Below are positions 48,847 through 52,730 of a DNA stretch of 52,730 nt, one piece after another; within the stretch, counting starts at the first letter, position 1, and every line of letters starts with the position of its first letter. Position numbers and translations under genes: made by a program. The notes under the pieces are model-generated. The model did not search any database. It was not told the DNA's origin and saw only the letters and a list, made by a program, of their open reading frames with translations. The DNA comes from Oscillospiraceae bacterium (GTDB lineage Bacteria > Bacillota > Clostridia > Oscillospirales > Oscillospiraceae): positions 1 to 52,730 of the forward strand of contig SVMA01000010.1 in NCBI GenBank assembly GCA_015067635.1, read 5' to 3'.

Positions 48847-50477
48847 TCAAATATTTTTTTGCATTGTCAAGATGTTTTCGCCGTTCTCGTAACGGTATGA
48901 CAGACTGTCCATTGTTTTCTTTGTGATAAAAATTCCAAGACCGCCTATCTGCCTTTCATCAGCAGAAAGAGTGATGTCGGGATCCTTTTTGGCAAGCGGG
49001 TCAAAAGGAATTCCCTTATCCGAAAGTATGAAGGTAATGGTACGGGAGTTTTTATCAAAACCTATTTGCAGTTTTGCTTCTCCTTCGCTGTCCGGATACG
49101 CATAATGTGCCACATTGACAAATATCTCCTCAATGGCCATGGCAATTTGCATGGCGGATTTTGGCGAACACTTTGCTTTTTCAAGCTCCTCTTCCGCAAA
49201 GCTTAAAACCTCGGGAAGGGACTCGACGCAAGCTAAAAAGGTTTTCTCCGGCATTCCATTTCCTCCTTTCTCTTGCTTGTAGTCAAACATCAGCATTGTA
49301 ATATCATCAAACTGCGGAGCCTCTCCAACAAAAACATCGATATTATCTTTCAGTGCAGTAAGCAGTTCTTTGGATATTCTTTGCTTATTGGTATTCATAA
49401 AGGTAATCAGCCGATCCTCACCGTACAGCTGTTCCTTTGTATTTGTTGCCTCGGTTACACCGTCTGTATAAAGGAATACTCTGTCACCGGGTGTCAGGGT
49501 CATTTCATTGATCTTGTACTTAACGCCCTCCATACCGGCAAGGACAAAGCCTGCACGTGCCTTCAGGTATGCAAACTCACCGCCTGCGTGAAGCACCAAG
49601 GGGGGATTGAGTCCTGCGTTGGCATACTGTAAAAGTCCGGTTTTCAGATCCAAAATGCCTATCCACGCCGTTACAAACATTCCCGACTCATTGCCGTCGC
49701 AAAGCTTTCCATTGGCAAGGGTAAAGATATCGTTTACGGCAAGTCCGCGTTCTGCGAGGTCTTTGATGATGGTCTTTGCCTGCATCATAAACATGGCCGC
49801 AGGGATTCCCTTACCGGACACATCGGCACACAGGAAAGCTACCGTATGATCATCCAGCATATAAAATCGTAGAAATCTCCGCCGACCTCTTTTGCGGCAA
49901 TCATCTGCGCATAGATATCAAAGTCCGTTTGCTCTGGGAATGGTGGGAACTTGGACGGCAGAGCCGATAGCTGAATGGTTTTCGCATATTCCAGTTCCTT
50001 ATCGATTCTTGCGGCAGCTTCTGCAATGTAACGTTTCAGGGTTTCCATCGTGGAATTAATATCGTTGGAAAGGGATACAAACTCCTCGTTGGAGCGAACA
50101 TCCACCGTAACGTCCAGATTTCCTCCTGTGATCTGCGCCAGAGAATCATTGACCTTATAAATGTTGTCAACGACCACCCGCTTAACAAGGAAGTAAACCA
50201 GCAGGAAGAAGATGCCGAATACGATAATTTCCAGGAAGGCAAAGATATACATAGAAACCGTTCGGGAGAACAAGGCTTCTTCCACCGGCAAAACTCCGAT
50301 GATGTAATAACCTTCCGTGGTGGTGTACATGCAGTAAGAAGGAATATCGTAAATACTTGCTTCATAGCTTTTCCCCTTCGGATTGATCCAGTCGTTGATA
50401 TAAACCGTACTGGTATCGTCTCCGTCCACCCAAATGACCCATCCGTCATCGGCAAAGCGCTTTTGCTTTTTCTTCAT
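48847..50477 (-). pseudogene. SpoIIE-type phosphatase fused to anti-sigma kinase domain, frameshifted and N-terminally shortened
   Basis: The frame from 50477 gives half of an extracellular Cache-like sensor, one membrane helix (about residues 70-95), a HAMP-like region ([24 protein letters not shown]) and the start of the PP2C-type SpoIIE phosphatase up to GGDFYDF, then stops at 49839. The rest follows in another frame from 49860 (FLCADVSGKGIPAAMFM, FDDITMLM) and ends with an RsbW-like HATPase domain (AIEEIFVNVAHYAYPD, GGLGIFITKKTMD). One extra T near 49857 would join them. The first membrane helix and N-terminal half of the sensor, usual in this architecture, are missing. Confidence 0.85.
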
Positions 50478-50522
50478 GGGATCACCTCTTACTGTCTAAT
50501 TGTACACTCACCCTATTATAGG

Positions 50523-50560
50523 ATTATAGCAGGCCATATTTTACAAATAGTCTACATAAA
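50523..50560 (-). promoter_or_regulatory. Promoter with shared upstream box (phosphatase gene)
   Basis: On the minus strand TATAAT (50523-50528) plus GC is preceded, after 10 bases, by ATGTAGACTATTTGTAA (50541-50557). This is the same box and spacing as before the giant surface protein gene (45869-45904). Confidence 0.65.
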
Positions 50561-50562
50561 AT

Positions 50563-50592
50563 AAGCGACCCGATCTGATAATCGGGTCGCTT
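50563..50592 (-). terminator. Terminator of the two-component system genes
   Basis: A perfect 12-bp stem (50563-50574 with 50581-50592) is followed on the minus strand by ATTTTATG. It lies six bases after the response regulator stop. Confidence 0.85.
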
Positions 50593-50597
50593 CAAAA

Positions 50598-51380
50598 TTA
50601 TTTGTTTGCAATCAGCAAGGCACAGGTTTCCTCTGCCCAGCTGTACTGAGTCATATACTCTCCAAAGAACTTGGGTTTTCCCGTCAATAGGTAGTCGTAA
50701 TAATCGCACTGTATCCGGTCAGTATCCAAGGCGTATTGAACACTGCTTTTTTGGAGGATATCGGATGCACCGACAGCTTCAAGGGTCGCCCGCAGATCAG
50801 AAAACAGCTGGTAAAGATACTTTTGGTTTTTTCCGTCATCCGTACCATCTTCCCACAATGCTGCACAGATCTGCTTTGCCGTAACGCAAGCACCCTTGCG
50901 GTCAATCAGAAAGGCAAGCAGTTCCATTGTTTTGGAACGCTTAAACGGGAGCAGGTTCCCCTTGGATGTCACTTCAAAATTTCCAAAGCATTTCACCTGC
51001 AGCCGCTTCTCCGTGTTCTTCTTCCCTTTGATAAAATTGATCTCTTTTTGAACAGCCTCCTTGGTAATGGGCTTTACCAGATAAGCGGAGCAATGGAGCC
51101 GGATCGCATCCAATGCATACTCGGTATAGCCCGTACAGAAAACGATTTTACATTCCGGTTGCAGTGCACATAGCTTTTCCGCCAAAGCGAGGCCACCCAT
51201 ACCGCGCATGTTGATGTCCAGAAAAGCAACATCTATGGGATTTTTCTCCGCCCACTCTATCGCCTGGATACAAGAAGAAAACTCGGATACTTCCGATATG
51301 TCAGGAGATGCTGAAACCGCATTTGTTAATGCCGCGAGCATAGGTCGCTCATCATCTACCGTTATCGCTCTCATAGACAT
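50598..51380 (-). CDS. Response regulator with winged-helix (SARP/OmpR-like) output domain
   Basis: 260-residue cytoplasmic regulator. The receiver domain (about 1-120) shows TVDDERPM, the phospho-acceptor in AFLDINMRG, CTGYTEYA and the lysine in YLVKPITK. The output domain starts LQVKCFGNFEVTSKG, typical of the winged-helix domain of SARP-type and related Firmicute regulators, and contains FKRSKTMELLAFLIDRKG with the recognition helix. Its ATG at 51380 overlaps the histidine-kinase stop as TAATG; ATG 51374 is also possible. It probably receives phosphate from the adjacent kinase and may act at the shared boxes 45887-45904 and 50541-50557. Confidence 0.92.
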   Translation of the reverse strand: MSMRAITVDDERPMLAALTNAVSASPDISEVSEFSSCIQAIEWAEKNPIDVAFLDINMRGMGGLALAEKLCALQPECKIVFCTGYTEYALDAIRLHCSAYLVKPITKEAVQKEINFIKGKKNTEKRLQVKCFGNFEVTSKGNLLPFKRSKTMELLAFLIDRKGACVTAKQICAALWEDGTDDGKNQKYLYQLFSDLRATLEAVGASDILQKSSVQYALDTDRIQCDYYDYLLTGKPKFFGEYMTQYSWAEETCALLIANK

Positions 51381-52591
51381 TACACCTCCTTCGGAATCTT
51401 AATGGTTGCCGTTGTTCCTTCTCCCGGAACGCTTTCAATCGTCAGGGAGCCGTCGCACATCGCTTCCAGTCTTCCGCGAATATTGCGAATGCCCACATGT
51501 TCCTTCTTTTCAAAAACCGTAGCCGTATCAAATCCGGCACCGTTATCGACCACCTGAATCCAGTAGTACTTTTCCGTTTCAAAGGTTCGAATTCTTACCG
51601 TTCCGCCACTTTCCAGCTTCATAAGCCCATGCTTAATGGCATTTTCCACCAGCGGCTGAATCGTGAGTGCGGGGATCAGAAAATCCTCTGACTCCAACTC
51701 GTATATAATGGACATATCCGGGAATCTGACCTGCTCAATATCCGTGTAATGCTTCAGATGCTTTAATTCCTCTTCCAGTCGGATGGGTGCCGGGCTGTCC
51801 AATTCCCGGAAGTTCCCCCGCAGATACAGAGCAAAATTATGTACAATTTTGGCGGCCGTTTTCGGCTCACTCAGGCACAGCTGCTCAACCGTCCCCAGAG
51901 TGTTATAAATAAAGTGCGGCTGAACCTGACTGATCATTGTTGCAATGCGGCTGTCTGTCAATTCCTTCTCCAGCTCTCTTGCACGCATGGCGCTTCGGAT
52001 ATTGTTGGGGATAATGCCAAGCACAGCAATAATGGCGCAAACAAAGAACACCATGAATACATGTTGTGAAATCAGACCTGCCGACCACCAGCCAAAACAG
52101 GTTGCGGCCATATCTAAAAGCGCTATCATTCCCAAAGTAGCGCACGGGATGGCAAGATAACGTTTCCAACCGGTCTCATGGAATACGTTGATAACACCAA
52201 GAACAATGAACGTAACAGCAACGAGTCCCTGTGCAATCATCCATAAAGGAATCATATCGTATATTTTCAGCTTCAAAAAAGCCGGAACCAGGATAAATGC
52301 CGCCACAGATATCCCAAGGAAAGCTACCGTAATGTTTCCGACCTTTTTCATTTTTCCTTCAAAGCCAAATACACACCAAATGGATACGAATAAGCCATAC
52401 AGCATTTTGCATATCTCATTTCCTGTCGTGTTGACAATAAGCTCCGGATTCCACAGTTTAATATTTCCCGCGCCAAAGAATATCCACCCACCTGCACTAA
52501 TCGCAACCAGCGTAAAGAGCCACAAAAGTCCAATTTGCGGGATACGCATAACTGTGGCAAAGATAGAAACACCAAGCAATGCAATCGCCAT
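51380..52591 (-). CDS. LytS-type sensor histidine kinase (start uncertain)
   Basis: 403-residue or longer membrane kinase. About seven membrane helices occupy residues 1-205, then a short linker, the His_kinase (PF06580-type) motif ATMISQVQPHFIYNTLGTVE with the phospho-histidine near residue 222, and an HATPase domain (QPLVENAIKHGL, VVDNGAGFD, GIRNIRGRLEA). It pairs with the response regulator, overlapping it by one base. The start is doubtful: the ATG at 52591 has no ribosome site and cuts the first helix, while the same frame is open and membrane-like up to about 52679 without an ATG. The signal sensed is unknown. Confidence 0.88.
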   Translation of the reverse strand: MAIALLGVSIFATVMRIPQIGLLWLFTLVAISAGGWIFFGAGNIKLWNPELIVNTTGNEICKMLYGLFVSIWCVFGFEGKMKKVGNITVAFLGISVAAFILVPAFLKLKIYDMIPLWMIAQGLVAVTFIVLGVINVFHETGWKRYLAIPCATLGMIALLDMAATCFGWWSAGLISQHVFMVFFVCAIIAVLGIIPNNIRSAMRARELEKELTDSRIATMISQVQPHFIYNTLGTVEQLCLSEPKTAAKIVHNFALYLRGNFRELDSPAPIRLEEELKHLKHYTDIEQVRFPDMSIIYELESEDFLIPALTIQPLVENAIKHGLMKLESGGTVRIRTFETEKYYWIQVVDNGAGFDTATVFEKKEHVGIRNIRGRLEAMCDGSLTIESVPGEGTTATIKIPKEV

Positions 52592-52660
52592 AACAAAAAC
52601 AATTAAAGCAAAGTGTGTTGTCCTTAACGGAGAAATACAAAAGCCGAGTGGGATAACAGA

Positions 52661-52694
52661 AAATACAGTATAGTCAAGCGGCTATACTGTATTT
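52661..52694. repeat. Perfect 13-bp inverted repeat upstream of the kinase
   Basis: AAATACAGTATAG (52661-52673) and its exact complement CTATACTGTATTT (52682-52694) flank an 8-base loop, with TTTT runs on both sides. It could be a bidirectional terminator for a gene outside the window or an operator before the histidine kinase gene. Confidence 0.6.
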
Positions 52695-52730
52695 TTTATG
52701 CTTAAAACAACAAATTTCGCAACTTTTTCA

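Overview
The window looks like a chromosomal segment of an uncultured, spore-forming Firmicute, most likely an Oscillospiraceae/Ruminococcaceae-type gut anaerobe. The support is a full-length spoIVA, Gram-positive regulators (hprK, a T-box in front of thrS), a PPi-dependent phosphofructokinase, dockerin and cohesin modules, many secreted proteins with Pro/Thr-rich linkers, and strong AGGAGG ribosome sites. No rRNA, tRNA, insertion sequence, prophage or CRISPR array was recognised.

Layout. 1-1.9 kb: end of a ketodeoxygluconate operon (eda partial, kdgK, a DUF1292 gene). 1.9-5.9 kb (minus): gpsA, plsY and der, then rpmF and its yceD partner. 6-7.5 kb: spoIVA. 7.5-11.9 kb: luxS-mtnN (minus) divergent from an O-acetylhomoserine sulfhydrylase, tcdA and an lrgA/lrgB-like pair. 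12-14 kb (minus): thrS behind a T-box. 14.4-16.5 kb: a YabE-like 3D-domain wall protein and rsmA. 16.5-22.3 kb (minus): three secreted proteins, including a lysozyme ending in a dockerin and, in the same operon, a membrane-anchored cohesin-like protein. 22.5-30.9 kb: mnmA, then minus-strand operons of small orphan families ending in a lipoprotein with a degenerate zincin motif. 31-38.1 kb: lysA, a haemolysin-III-like membrane protein, an RluA-type pseudouridine synthase with hprK, fba, and pfp.

38.2-45.9 kb (minus): one polycistron encoding a 1988-residue secreted InlB-repeat protein, a Pro/Thr/Gln-repeat lipoprotein, a 38-residue peptide, an HPr-kinase-like protein and a PqqD-type protein. 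The last three resemble a minimal RiPP-like (peptide, kinase, recognition element) cassette. This is the best candidate for an undescribed system here.

45.9-52.7 kb (minus): a LytS-type histidine kinase and response regulator, then a partner-switching module (SpoIIE-type phosphatase fused to an anti-sigma kinase, and a STAS protein), then three more genes. Four of the five genes from 45.96 to 50.48 kb carry frameshifts or stops. The promoter of the phosphatase gene and that of the giant surface protein share a 17/20 box at identical distance from the -10, which suggests they form one regulon, perhaps of the adjacent two-component system.
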